A stretch of DNA of 64,000 bases from Asbonarchaeum sp964517675 (GCA_964517675.1 CAZFEL010000001.1:62001-126000), one strand, 5' to 3'. Shown: positions 41,471-49,898, numbered from the stretch's first letter. Translations and numbers: made by a program. The notes: a model not told the origin generated them from the letters alone.

Positions 41471-42538
41471 ATGACCAAGAAGCTCCTCGTCATCGGCTGG
41501 GACGGTGCCGACCACCGCCACCTCAACCAGATCCGGCCATCGTTCTGGTCCTCTCTCAAGCACAAGGGACGGCTCCTCCCCGAGCAGCTGTACCGCGGCA
41601 TTCCGCTCGATTCCGGGACCGCCTGGACCACCATCACTACCGGCCTCGAGGTCGAAGATCACGGCATCATCTCGATCAACAACAGCGTCCGGTCCAAGAC
41701 ACTCCTCTCACTCACCAAAGCCATCGCAAAACGCATACCCAATCCTACATGGCGCACCTATCTCTACTACGGCCTCACCAAGGCCATCAACACCAAGGAC
41801 CGCACACCGCGGTCCCAGGACGTCGGCCACAGGCGGGTCTGGGACTACATCGAGGACAGCTTAGCGATGGAGGTCCCGCTGACCTACCCCGCCTGGACGA
41901 CCGACGGCATCATGCTGTCCGGCATCCCCGCCCCACTGGACGGCGACAAGCCAGCAGCGTACCCGCTCGAGTACGAAGAGAAGCGCAAGGAGTACCAGGG
42001 CTATGACTACCTCGGGGACAGGACCTCACCGCTCGAGGACGAGAGCCAGCCCAACCTCACGGAGTACCGGGACAACATCTACTCCTACAACCGCGACGCC
42101 ATGCAGGTCGTCCGGGAGATCGACCGCGAACAGGACCTCCAGCTCATCTTCGTCGTGTTCCCACTGATCGATGACCTGCTCCACGCCCTCGATCCCGATG
42201 AAGACCGCGAGGAAATCGAGGCAGCCTACCGCGTCCTCGACCGCGCCACCGAGCAGCTCGTCAACGACATCGACCCCGACGACATCCTTATCCTCTCCGA
42301 CCACGGCATGCAGCCCGCAGAGCACAGCCTCAACCCCAACCAGTACCCCGGACTGGAGATGGACCACGACCCGATGAACGGCATCTGGGCCTCGACGCAT
42401 GACTTCGACCTCGAGGAGCAGAGCGATGTCACCCCCGCGATCCTGGAGTACTTCGGGAAGAGCTTCACCACGGAACCGTACCGGATCGAGATCGAAGACA
42501 AAGACAGCGACAGCAGGATCGAGGACATATCGGTCTGA
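41471..42538 (+). CDS. Alkaline-phosphatase-superfamily protein (type I phosphodiesterase-like), ends DISV
   Basis: 355 residues. LLVIGWDGADHRH (metal Asp), PLDSGTAWTTITTGLEVEDHGI (nucleophile Ser/Thr region), FPLIDDLLHALDPD, ILSDHGMQPAEHSLN and MDHDPMNGIW complete a phosphodiesterase/AlkP active site. No signal peptide or membrane segment. The C-terminus reads RIEDISV, a looser form of the paralogue tail. Likely cytosolic. Confidence 0.8.
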   Translation: MTKKLLVIGWDGADHRHLNQIRPSFWSSLKHKGRLLPEQLYRGIPLDSGTAWTTITTGLEVEDHGIISINNSVRSKTLLSLTKAIAKRIPNPTWRTYLYYGLTKAINTKDRTPRSQDVGHRRVWDYIEDSLAMEVPLTYPAWTTDGIMLSGIPAPLDGDKPAAYPLEYEEKRKEYQGYDYLGDRTSPLEDESQPNLTEYRDNIYSYNRDAMQVVREIDREQDLQLIFVVFPLIDDLLHALDPDEDREEIEAAYRVLDRATEQLVNDIDPDDILILSDHGMQPAEHSLNPNQYPGLEMDHDPMNGIWASTHDFDLEEQSDVTPAILEYFGKSFTTEPYRIEIEDKDSDSRIEDISV

Positions 42539-42639
42539 CCATTCCACAACGAACACGGCCTAGAACAACCTTGCTCCTTCTTCACCCTCCGGACCCCAGC
42601 CACCCGCACAACCGACCACACCACTTAAAAAACACTAAA

Positions 42640-42665
42640 GTACACCATTGTAAACATGAGTACAC
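42640..42665 (+). promoter_or_regulatory. Three 10-bp-spaced half-sites at the RHH antitoxin promoter
   Basis: GTACAC (42640), GTAAAC (42650) and GTACAC (42660) sit at exact 10-bp steps across the start codon, downstream of a CTTAAAAAAC TATA box (42624-42633). This is the arrangement expected for cooperative binding of RHH dimers to their own promoter. Confidence 0.55.
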
Positions 42666-42862
42666 GCACCGTCTCCTTCAAGGCCCCCGAAGACATGATC
42701 GACACCATCGACCAGGCCGTCGAGGAGGGCAATTACACCTCACGCGGCGAATTCCTCAGGGACGTCCTGCGGAACATCGAGATCCGGCCGCTCTCAGAGG
42801 AAGCGAAGGACAGGATCCAGAAGGGACGGCAGGACGATCCCATCCCCCTCGATGAGCTATGA
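42656..42862 (+). CDS. Ribbon-helix-helix antitoxin (ParD-like)
   Basis: 68 residues. TRTVSFKAPEDMIDTIDQAVEEGNYTSRGEFLRDVLRNIE is an RHH fold: N-terminal strand, helix, turn, helix. The C-terminal third (AKDRIQKGRQDDPIPLDEL) would wrap the toxin. The start lies about 28 bases from its TATA box. It overlaps the toxin frame by 11 bases, the usual antitoxin-first arrangement. Half-sites at 10-bp steps over its promoter suggest autoregulation. Confidence 0.82.
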   Translation: MSTRTVSFKAPEDMIDTIDQAVEEGNYTSRGEFLRDVLRNIEIRPLSEEAKDRIQKGRQDDPIPLDEL

Positions 42863-43126
42863 GATAGCCATCACCCGGCAGTTCCAGGACGATCTCGGAG
42901 ACTCCCTGAGAGCACCAGCGAACGCATCATCAAGAAGCTGCACGAGTTCCGGGACCAGCTCAACGAGTACGGCCTCGACCCACGACACCACAGCAGCACA
43001 AAATTCATCACCGACACACGGACCTGGCGACTCAGGATCGGCGATCACCGCGCATTCTTCGACATAGAAAGCGACACCATCACATTCACCACGGTCCTCC
43101 CGCGTTCACAGGCCTACAGGGACTGA
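42852..43126 (+). pseudogene. RelE/ParE-family toxin with a one-base frameshift
   Basis: The frame from ATG 42852 gives MSYEIAITRQFQDDLGDS and then goes wrong; from 42908 a second frame gives ESTSERIIKKLHEFRDQL...TWRLRIGDHRAFFDIESDTITFTTVLPRSQAYRD. Together they make a complete 90-residue RelE/ParE toxin. One base is missing near 42906. Members of this family cleave mRNA at the ribosome or poison gyrase. Whether the gene is dead or the sequence has an error cannot be told here. The antitoxin upstream is intact. Confidence 0.75.
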
Positions 43127-44040
43127 ACGATCCCCTCGGCGGTCTCCCTGACGGCCTCCGCACTCGTCATCGACGGGGACCAGCCTTTCTCGTGGAGACG
43201 CTCGATATCCAAAAGCATCTCGGTCACGTCCCCCGTCCAGCCCTTCTCACCGCCGGTGTACTGTATCTCGGCATCGCATCCAGAGGCCTCGATCACGATC
43301 TCGGCTATCCGAGAGACCTCCAGGCTGTCCGTGTTGCCGACGTTGAGCACCTCGAAGTCGTCGTCCCGCTGCTCGGCCGCCAGCACGATCGCCTCGATAC
43401 AGTCATTCACGTGGAGGTAGGACTTCCGCTGTGTGCCGTCCCCGAGGACCTCAAGCTCTGTCGGATCGTCCGCGAGCTTGTGCACGAAATCGTACGTCAC
43501 ACCGTGGTCCGAGCGACTGCCGATGATGTTGGCCAGCCGCAGCACCGAGACCTCGAAGTCGAAGGAATGCGCATAGGCAGACAGCAGCGATTCCGCCGCC
43601 AGCTTCGAGGCACCGTACAGCGATATCGGCTCCAGCGGCGAGTACTCCTCCGGTGTCGGGAACGCATCCGCTTCACCGTAGACCACAGAGGAGCTCGTGA
43701 ACACCACATCACGCACGTCATGCTCGTGCATCGCCTCACACAGGACATGGGTCCCGTCGACGTTCTCCCGGCGGTCGACCATCCTGTCCTCGTTCTGGGT
43801 CCGGACATCGGCATTGGCCGCCAGGTGATACACGCGTGAGAAAGTATGCTCCGAGAAGATCTCCTCGAGGGCATCCTCGTCCTTCAGGTCCGCCTCATGG
43901 AAGACGGCTTCCGCCGGGACACGATCGCGGTCGCCGGCAGAGAGATCATCCAGGACCACCACATCACGGCCCCGGTCCAGCAGCTCCTCTGTGAGATGCG
44001 AGCCGATGAACCCTGCACCGCCGGTCACCAGGACTGCCAT
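43114..44040 (-). CDS. NDP-sugar 4-epimerase (GalE-like SDR)
   Basis: 308 residues from the ATG giving MAVLVTGGAGFIGSHLTEELLDRG. LAANADVRT, SSSVVYGEAD, YGASKLAAESLL (YxxxK) and RLANIIGSRSDHGV are UDP-glucose/UDP-GlcNAc 4-epimerase motifs. It supplies galactose- or GalNAc-type precursors to the glycan locus. A longer frame upstream overlaps the promoter of the next gene and was rejected. It converges on the toxin with a 13-base overlap. Confidence 0.87.
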   Translation of the reverse strand: MAVLVTGGAGFIGSHLTEELLDRGRDVVVLDDLSAGDRDRVPAEAVFHEADLKDEDALEEIFSEHTFSRVYHLAANADVRTQNEDRMVDRRENVDGTHVLCEAMHEHDVRDVVFTSSSVVYGEADAFPTPEEYSPLEPISLYGASKLAAESLLSAYAHSFDFEVSVLRLANIIGSRSDHGVTYDFVHKLADDPTELEVLGDGTQRKSYLHVNDCIEAIVLAAEQRDDDFEVLNVGNTDSLEVSRIAEIVIEASGCDAEIQYTGGEKGWTGDVTEMLLDIERLHEKGWSPSMTSAEAVRETAEGIVQSL

Positions 44041-44101
44041 AAACGGAGATGGGACAGAAGTGCTTATCAATCTGGGCGCCCAACCCCTTCCTGTGATACA
44101 C

Positions 44102-44326
44102 ATGGCACACAGCGTCGAGGTCGAGGACGATATCTACGAGATACTCGAAGAACGTGCAGGAGAGAAAGGGTTCGACACCACCGACAAGTACGTGAGCTAC
44201 GTCCTCGGTCAGGTCGCAGACAAGATCGAGCGCAAGCAATCAGGCGACAAAAAGGAGCAAGACTTCAGCCAGGAAGACGAACAGAAGGTCAAAAAGCGCC
44301 TCAAGCAGCTCGGCTACCTCGACTAG
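44102..44326 (+). CDS. RHH-like small protein with LGY tail
   Basis: 74 residues. The first 45 (HSVEVEDDIYEILEERAGEKGFDTTDKYVSYVLGQVADKI) fit a ribbon-helix-helix domain. After a charged linker it ends FSQEDEQKVKKRLKQLGYLD, a helical tail shared with the RHH protein at 47075 and the APS kinase at 49910. A GCTTATCAA box lies about 27 bases upstream. Probably a DNA-binding regulator with a protein-binding tail. It meets the thymidine kinase gene tail to tail. Confidence 0.72.
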   Translation: MAHSVEVEDDIYEILEERAGEKGFDTTDKYVSYVLGQVADKIERKQSGDKKEQDFSQEDEQKVKKRLKQLGYLD

Positions 44327-44871
44327 CCGACCTCGTGGCAGTCCGCACAGCGGGCCTCGTACCGGTCCGCCCCGACATCGACCTGGGGCCCGTCCGCCGG
44401 CGCCGGCTCGCCGTCGATCAGGCGCTGGGTCTTGGTCGCGGCACCGCCACAGACATCGCATCGTGCCGTCAGTCGCTTCACGACATCAGCGTTCTCCACC
44501 AGATCAGGCATCGGATCGAACGGCTCCTCTGCAAAATCCTCCTCCAGCCCGACAGCGACCACCTCGATCCCCTCGGACCGGAGCCGTTCGACCACATCGA
44601 GGAGATCATCATCGAAGAACTGTGCCTCATCGATACCCACCGCAGCAGGCCGTTCGTCCAGGGCCCGTTCCTCCATCTCCTCGATGCCCTCCCGCGAGGA
44701 CGGGACGGCCACCGCAGGCACCGACATGCCGTCATGGGTCACGACCTCGTCCTCAGCGTACCTGTCATCCGTATCAGGCTTGACAACCAGGACATCCTCG
44801 TGCTCATCCAGCGCATCAAAAAGTGCCGTACTCTTGCCCGCATACATCGGCCCCGTGTAGACGCGAAGCAT
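44323..44871 (-). CDS. tdk: Thymidine kinase, type II
   Basis: 182 residues from the ATG giving MLRVYTGPMYAGKST, the P-loop of TK1-type kinases. VGIDEAQFFDD is the Walker B and base, and the CDVC...CADC cysteines form the structural zinc site. It phosphorylates thymidine for salvage into dTTP. Long upstream frame extension is shadow of the next gene. A one-base gap separates it from the small gene at 44873. Confidence 0.9.
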   Translation of the reverse strand: MLRVYTGPMYAGKSTALFDALDEHEDVLVVKPDTDDRYAEDEVVTHDGMSVPAVAVPSSREGIEEMEERALDERPAAVGIDEAQFFDDDLLDVVERLRSEGIEVVAVGLEEDFAEEPFDPMPDLVENADVVKRLTARCDVCGGAATKTQRLIDGEPAPADGPQVDVGADRYEARCADCHEVG

Positions 44872-44872
44872 C

Positions 44873-45070
44873 TCAGCCACCCATCGACCGGGCCATGTCC
44901 TCGACATCCTCGATCGTCCGGGCCACACCGCTCTCCGTGACCACCTCAGGCTCCTCGAGCTCATCGAGGACGATCTCGCGTGGCGCAACATCGAAATGCT
45001 CCAGAACGCGGCGGAACCGCTGTGCCCGCTCGCTCCCGTCCGACAGCAGCCCCACACTGTATTCGGTCAT
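44873..45070 (-). CDS. Small hypothetical protein upstream of thymidine kinase
   Basis: 65 residues from the ATG giving MTEYSVGLLSDGSERAQRFRRVLEHFDV. Predicted alpha/beta, possibly a reduced thioredoxin- or glutaredoxin-like fold, but with no CxxC, so I assign no function. It is directly followed by thymidine kinase on the same strand, so they are probably co-transcribed. Confidence 0.5.
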   Translation of the reverse strand: MTEYSVGLLSDGSERAQRFRRVLEHFDVAPREIVLDELEEPEVVTESGVARTIEDVEDMARSMGG

Positions 45071-45250
45071 CGTTTCCCCTCCTAGACAGTACACGGCGCC
45101 GGGCCCTCCCCCGACGAGCCCGGCACCCACAAACCAGTTGACTGTCTGTACCTACCTAGTGTCTCACTACATAAGGGTCTTGGGCGACAGCACCTGTCAC
45201 AAGTGTTTTATACAGCTACGCACCAACACCACACAGACAGCAGGCCAACC

Positions 45251-45388
45251 ATGCCAGGACACAAACGACCCGCACGTGAGCCGGCAGGCGAACGTGGAAC
45301 CATAGTGACCTTCAGAAGGAAGTCACAGCATTCTAAAGGAATGCTGTTCGAGCAGCGTTCCTTCAGAACGATGCGAGGTGCCTTCTAA
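45251..45388 (+). CDS. Possible 45-residue basic protein, or structured leader of the next gene
   Basis: Reads from ATG 45251 to a TAA directly followed by the GTG of the regulator gene. The product (MPGHKRPAREPAGERG...) is basic, unlike the acidic proteome, which casts doubt on it as a normal gene. A GTGTTTTATAC box near 45203 makes a transcript through here likely. Its second half consists of three tandem hairpins, so the region may work as RNA instead. Confidence 0.35.
   Translation: MPGHKRPAREPAGERGTIVTFRRKSQHSKGMLFEQRSFRTMRGAF
45305..45370 (+). other. Three tandem hairpins before a regulator gene
   Basis: Stem 1 is 45305-45326 (GTGAC/GTCAC enclosing CTTC/GAAG). Stem 2 is 45326-45346 (CAGCATTC/GAATGCTG, 8 bp perfect, loop TAAAG). 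Stem 3 is 45356-45370 (CGTTC/GAACG, loop CTTCA). The word CCTTCAGAA recurs at 45309 and 45360. This looks like a structured mRNA leader or small RNA ahead of the GTG at 45389. Confidence 0.45.
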
Positions 45389-46240
45389 GTGGCACTGGAC
45401 CGGGAGACACGCAAAGAGATCCAGGACATCGTCCGGCAGAAACCACGGGCCATGCAGGAGATCGCCGAACACATCGGCATGAGCTGGCGGACCGCCGACA
45501 GGTACACCGAACAGATGGCCGATGAGGAAGGCCTCATCCAGCGCCGGACCTTCCGCGAGGGGACCCGTGGCGCCCTGAAGATCGTCTACTGGAACAACAC
45601 CGAGACCTTCAACAGCTCCCGCATCCAGGACCAGCTCCTCAAAAAGATCGAGGCCGGCCGGGAGAAGACCGACTTCTCACCGTTCGACATCTACCAGGTC
45701 GCCGATCAGGACGAGCGCAACGCCTTCGCCGAGCGCCAGGCACCGGAGAACGTCGAGGCCAAGCACAACCTCTTCGAACGCCTCCGGGAGGCACAGGAAT
45801 CCATCAGGTTCTTCTCCGGCAACCTCTCGTGGGCCAACGTCACCCACAGCGACGAACAGGCCATGGACGTCTTCCGCGAGCTCGCCGAGGACGGCATCAG
45901 CATCAAGTTCCTCGGCAGGGTCGATATCGGCAGCCTCTCGAACGCCGAGAAGCTCCTCAAGCTCAACACAGCCCTGGGCCAGGACAGGATCAGCATCAGG
46001 CACACAGAACAGCCGCTCCGCGCTTTCATCGTCGATGACAGCCTCGTCCAGTTCAAAGAGCTCCGCCATCCCGACAAGGACAGCGACCTCGACGAGCACA
46101 CCTACCTCTTCTACGAGATCACCGACCAGGAATGGATCGACTGGATCGATAAGGTCTTCTGGAAGCTGTACCGCGGCGGCATCCCTGCGGACCGCAGGAT
46201 CGAGGACCTCAAATCCATCCGGAATGTCCAGCAGATCTAG
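45389..46240 (+). CDS. Winged-helix regulator with phospholipase-D-like effector domain (TrmB-like)
   Basis: 283 residues with a GTG start abutting an upstream TAA. Residues 1-75 form a winged helix-turn-helix (MQEIAEHIGMSWRTADRYTEQMADEEGLI). Residues about 120-270 resemble the PLD-like C-terminal domain of archaeal TrmB-type regulators (ESIRFFSGNLSWANV, ISIKFLGRVDIGSLSNAEKLL, LRAFIVDDSLVQFKEL). Such proteins usually sense sugars or stress; here the ligand is unknown. It converges on the lipoprotein gene with a 4-base overlap. Confidence 0.72.
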   Translation: MALDRETRKEIQDIVRQKPRAMQEIAEHIGMSWRTADRYTEQMADEEGLIQRRTFREGTRGALKIVYWNNTETFNSSRIQDQLLKKIEAGREKTDFSPFDIYQVADQDERNAFAERQAPENVEAKHNLFERLREAQESIRFFSGNLSWANVTHSDEQAMDVFRELAEDGISIKFLGRVDIGSLSNAEKLLKLNTALGQDRISIRHTEQPLRAFIVDDSLVQFKELRHPDKDSDLDEHTYLFYEITDQEWIDWIDKVFWKLYRGGIPADRRIEDLKSIRNVQQI

Positions 46241-46974
46241 ATCACAGGATCGACGTTCGAGAGCCCGTCACGCAGCTCATCCCACTCCTCCTCCGTCATG
46301 TCGAGCTCTTCCTTCTGGCCCATCACACCCTCGTTGTCCTCATCGTCGTAGTCGTGGTCCACAGCGAGATGGGCGATCTCGTGCAGCACCGTCCTCGCCC
46401 GCACCTCGCCCTCGACCGCGGACCCGACCGTCGCCCGATTGACCCTGCTGTACCCCGTGAAGTGATGATCATCGTCCGGCCCCGGGTTCGAGGGGGCATA
46501 CAGCTCGCCCTCATGGGGCTCGTCCGCTTTCCCCGGCACGAACAGCATCTGGACCGCATTGTCCCGCAGCTCCGGCACAGTCACCGCATCGTAGAATCCC
46601 TCCTCCAGAATCTCGTCCACCTCGTGGCCGTACCTGTCCTCGAACCGGTCACGATCGTACCTGTCAGGATGGTCGAGCCAGTGGAGATCGATCCCCTGCT
46701 CCGCAAACAGGTCCTCCAGCTCATCCTTGTACCTGTCAGCGAAGTCCTCGCCCTCGACATAATGTGCATCGATGATCAGATCCTTCTCATCCGGGTCGAG
46801 GTCCGGGACCTGGTCGTTGCCGTACTCCTCCTCGATGAGCGCAGCCAGGTTGCGCTCGTAGACGTCCTCGATACCGTCGCGGTCCCTGTCAGGCCCGAGA
46901 TCGGACGAACAGCCCGCCAGAACCCCCGCCAGCCCGGTCGCACCCGCCAGCACATCCCGTCGTCGGATCTCCAT
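46237..46974 (-). CDS. Tat-exported lipoprotein with HExxH metalloprotease motif
   Basis: 245 residues. MEIRRRDVLAGATGLAGVLAGC has a twin-arginine signal and a lipobox with Cys22, the arrangement typical of haloarchaeal lipoproteins. DLGPDRDRDGIEDVYE is a calcium-binding-like Asp-rich turn. HEIAHLAVDHD near the C-terminus is a zinc protease motif (HExxHxxxxH) as in metzincin-like enzymes. It would sit on the outer face of the membrane. The substrate is unknown; the overall family is not recognised. Confidence 0.72.
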   Translation of the reverse strand: MEIRRRDVLAGATGLAGVLAGCSSDLGPDRDRDGIEDVYERNLAALIEEEYGNDQVPDLDPDEKDLIIDAHYVEGEDFADRYKDELEDLFAEQGIDLHWLDHPDRYDRDRFEDRYGHEVDEILEEGFYDAVTVPELRDNAVQMLFVPGKADEPHEGELYAPSNPGPDDDHHFTGYSRVNRATVGSAVEGEVRARTVLHEIAHLAVDHDYDDEDNEGVMGQKEELDMTEEEWDELRDGLSNVDPVI

Positions 46975-47029
46975 CGGCACGCACCACACTACCTTTTCCC
47001 CCTATTTCAAACCGTCGCCCACCGCCGCA

Positions 47030-47057
47030 TTTATAAGATGTAATTACACTTAATTAC
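47030..47057 (+). promoter_or_regulatory. TATA box and 10-bp direct half-sites of the RHH-AlkP-sat-cysC operon
   Basis: TTTATAAG (47030-47037) is the TATA box. GTAATTAC (47040) and TTAATTAC (47050) repeat at 10 bp between it and the expected start. The position suggests self-repression by the RHH protein encoded first. Confidence 0.55.
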
Positions 47058-47074
47058 CGCACCGGGCGAACCAG

Positions 47075-47290
47075 ATGACAGACTACACCACCATCTCGAT
47101 CCCAAAAGACCTCCACGAAGACGTGGACGAGTTCATCGATGACACTAACTTCACCTCCGTCGCGGAGTTCACCAAACACCTCCTCCGGGACACCATCTCC
47201 GGGGGCGACCTGACAGGCAGCTCGGACCTCACCGAGGACGAGGTCGAGAAGGTCCGCGATCGGCTCAAGAACCTCGGCTACATCGAGTGA
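47075..47290 (+). CDS. Ribbon-helix-helix regulator with LGY tail, first gene of sulfation operon
   Basis: 71 residues. DYTTISIPKDLHEDVDEFIDDTNFTSVAEFTKHLLRDTI is a clear RHH domain. A short linker leads to LTEDEVEKVRDRLKNLGYIE, the helical tail also found at the ends of the RHH-like protein at 44102 and the APS kinase at 49910. The next gene starts 6 bases after its stop. Promoter half-sites at 10-bp steps suggest it controls its own operon (AlkP, ATP sulfurylase, APS kinase). No toxin partner is adjacent. Confidence 0.82.
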   Translation: MTDYTTISIPKDLHEDVDEFIDDTNFTSVAEFTKHLLRDTISGGDLTGSSDLTEDEVEKVRDRLKNLGYIE

Positions 47291-47295
47291 TATCC

Positions 47296-48756
47296 ATGGA
47301 ACTGCTCACGAAAGCGAAAGACATACTCACAGGAGAAACGGAGGACAAGGTCCTCGTCATCGGGCTCGACTGTGCCCCGCCACAGCTCGTCTTCGACGAG
47401 CTGCGCGAGGAGATCCCGAACCTCTCGAAGCTCATGGACAAAGGCAGCTACGGGGAGCTGCGCAGCGTCACACCGCCGATCACCAACCCCGCCTGGTACT
47501 GCATGATGTCCTCCAAGAGCCCCGGCACACTCGGCGCCTACGGCTTCCGTCACCGGGAGATCGGCAGCTACGATGAGAAGTACCTCGCCACCCACGACCG
47601 CATCCCCCACGACCGCGTCTGGAACATCCTCTCCGAGGAGACAGACAAACGCAGCGTCATCATCGGGGTGCCCAACACCTACCCGCCCGACGACATCGAC
47701 GGCATCATGATCACCAGCTTCCTCACCCCCGATACCGACAGCGAGTTCGTCGCCGGCATGGACAGAGACCAGCTCCTGGATATCGCATCATTCGACGGCG
47801 AATACACGAGCAACGACGACTTCTTCCTCGATATCGAGGACTTCCGCAGCGCTGACAACCAGCGGATCCTCGATGACATCTTCGCGATGGCCGAACAGCG
47901 CGCCGAGGTCACCAAAGAGCTCCTCGACCGCGAAGACTGGGACTTCGCCATGACCGTGTTCATGTCCATGGACAGGCTCCACCACGGCTTCTGGAAGCAC
48001 TTCGACCCAGAGCACAAGGACTACGAGGAAGGCAACGAGTTCGAAAACGCCATCCCCGAGTACTACCGGTTCCTCGACCGCAGAGTCGGAGAGATCCTCA
48101 AGCAGGTCGAGGACGACACCACCGTCATCGTCGCCTCCGACCACGGTGCACGACCGATCGACGGCTGTGTCTGTATCAACGAGGTCCTCCGGGAGGAAGG
48201 CCTCCTCACGCTGAAAGAGGAACCGGACGAGATGACCCGGCTCGACGAGGACATGATCGACTTCGAGAAGACCGAGGCCTGGGGCTGGGGCGGGTACTAC
48301 GCCCGCCTGTTCCTCAACGTCGAGGGCCGCGAAGAAAAAGGCCAGGTACCCCAGAGTGAGTACGAGGCCAGACGGGACGAACTCATCGAGCTGTTCGAGG
48401 ACCTGACAGGGCCGGACGGCAACGACATCGGCACCACAGTCTACAAGCCCGAGGACGTCTACGACGAAGTCAACGGCGACCACCCCGATCTCATGGTCTT
48501 TTTCGGGGACCTCTCCTGGCGTTCCTCCGGCTCGGTCGGCAACGGCCTCTACCTCGAAGAGAACGATACCGGGCCCGACCACGCCAACCACGACTGGGAC
48601 GGCATCTACATCATCGACAGGCCCGGAGAAGACGGACAAGGAAACACAGGACGACGGTCGATCCTCGACATAGGACCCACCGTCCTCGAGGCACTCGAGG
48701 TACCTATCCCGGACGATTTCGAAGGCACACCACTCAACTTCGGTGATCAGTCATGA
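47296..48756 (+). CDS. Predicted AlkP-superfamily phosphohydrolase/phosphomutase (COG3379-like)
   Basis: 486 residues. KVLVIGLDCAPPQL (metal Asp), SVTPPITNPAWYCMMSSKSPG (Thr nucleophile), VFMSMDRLHHGFWKHFDPEH, VASDHGARPIDG and DHANHDWDGIYI trace a complete active site. No signal peptide. Unlike the other eight paralogues it ends LNFGDQS, without the hydrophobic-acidic tail. The stop overlaps the ATP sulfurylase start as ATGA, so it is made with the PAPS enzymes. The substrate is unknown. Confidence 0.8.
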   Translation: MELLTKAKDILTGETEDKVLVIGLDCAPPQLVFDELREEIPNLSKLMDKGSYGELRSVTPPITNPAWYCMMSSKSPGTLGAYGFRHREIGSYDEKYLATHDRIPHDRVWNILSEETDKRSVIIGVPNTYPPDDIDGIMITSFLTPDTDSEFVAGMDRDQLLDIASFDGEYTSNDDFFLDIEDFRSADNQRILDDIFAMAEQRAEVTKELLDREDWDFAMTVFMSMDRLHHGFWKHFDPEHKDYEEGNEFENAIPEYYRFLDRRVGEILKQVEDDTTVIVASDHGARPIDGCVCINEVLREEGLLTLKEEPDEMTRLDEDMIDFEKTEAWGWGGYYARLFLNVEGREEKGQVPQSEYEARRDELIELFEDLTGPDGNDIGTTVYKPEDVYDEVNGDHPDLMVFFGDLSWRSSGSVGNGLYLEENDTGPDHANHDWDGIYIIDRPGEDGQGNTGRRSILDIGPTVLEALEVPIPDDFEGTPLNFGDQS

Positions 48757-49898
48757 TCGCACCGCACGGCGGCAGGCTCGTCAACAGGCGGGTCTCGGAC
48801 CGCAGGAAGGACCGCCTCCTCGATGAGGCGGACGAGATGACATCAATCGAACTCTCCACAGCACAGATCAAAGACCTCCAGAACATCGCCGATGGCAGGT
48901 ACTCGCCATTGAGCGGGTTCATGGACCAGAACAACCTCCTCAAGGTCATCGAGGACAAGACCCTCGAGGACGGGACCGCATGGACCGTCCCCATCACACT
49001 CGATGTCAGCGAGGAGACCGCATCAGATCTCGAGCCAGGCCAGCATATCGTCCTTGAGGACAGCGAGGGCACACCGCTGGCGGTCATGGACCTGGACCAG
49101 ATCTACGAGTACGACAAAGGCCACGCCGTCAGGCACCTGTACGGGACCGATGATCAGGACCACCCCGGCGTCGCGATGTACATGGACAAAGGCAAGAAGG
49201 CCCTCGCCGGCGACATCGACTTCCTCCAGCCAGGCTTCGAGCGGTTCCGGGACTACAACCTCCGGCCTGCCGATACACGGGTCCTGTTCAAGGAGAAAGG
49301 CTGGGACACCGTCGTCGGCTTCCAGACCCGGAACGCCCCGCATCGAGGTCACGAGTACCTCCAGAAATCAGCACTCGAGCACGTCGATGGCATCCTTATC
49401 CATCCCAAGATCGGGACCAAAAAGGCAGGAGACTACAGGGACGAGGTCATCCTCACGGCCTACCGCAGCCTGCTCCAGGAGTACTACCGCGACCAGGCAG
49501 CCATGTCGATCTTCACCGCCAAGATGCGGTACATGGGGCCGCGCGAGGCCGTCTTCGATGCCATCGTCAGGAAAAACCACGGCTGCACCCACTTCATCGT
49601 CGGACGGGACCATGCCGGAGTCGGTGACTACTACGACGAGTTCGCCGCCCAGCAGATCTTCGACGAGTTCGGCAGCATCGGCATCGAGCCCATGTTCTAT
49701 GACTACGCGTTCTTCTGCAACAAATGCATGGACACCGTCTCCGAGACCATCTGTCCGCACGACGACGAGGAACGGGTCACCCCATCAGGGACCAAGATCC
49801 GGACCATGCTCGCGGACGGCGAGACACCGCCGGATAAGATGATGCGGCCGGAGGTCGCCGAAACCATCACGAACTTCGAGAAGCCCCTCGTGGAGTGA
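48753..49898 (+). CDS. sat: ATP sulfurylase (sulfate adenylyltransferase)
   Basis: 381 residues. MIAPHGGRLVNR is the archaeal/bacterial Sat N-terminus; QTRNAPHRGHEYLQ and GRDHAGVGDYYD are the nucleotide-binding HxxH and GRDHAG motifs, and the C-terminal CNKC...CPHDDEERVTPSGTKIR region is the zinc and end segment. It makes APS from sulfate and ATP. It sits between an AlkP gene (ATGA overlap) and APS kinase (11-base gap). No APS or PAPS reductase is in the window, so the product is more likely used for sulfation than for reduction. Confidence 0.94.
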   Translation: MIAPHGGRLVNRRVSDRRKDRLLDEADEMTSIELSTAQIKDLQNIADGRYSPLSGFMDQNNLLKVIEDKTLEDGTAWTVPITLDVSEETASDLEPGQHIVLEDSEGTPLAVMDLDQIYEYDKGHAVRHLYGTDDQDHPGVAMYMDKGKKALAGDIDFLQPGFERFRDYNLRPADTRVLFKEKGWDTVVGFQTRNAPHRGHEYLQKSALEHVDGILIHPKIGTKKAGDYRDEVILTAYRSLLQEYYRDQAAMSIFTAKMRYMGPREAVFDAIVRKNHGCTHFIVGRDHAGVGDYYDEFAAQQIFDEFGSIGIEPMFYDYAFFCNKCMDTVSETICPHDDEERVTPSGTKIRTMLADGETPPDKMMRPEVAETITNFEKPLVE

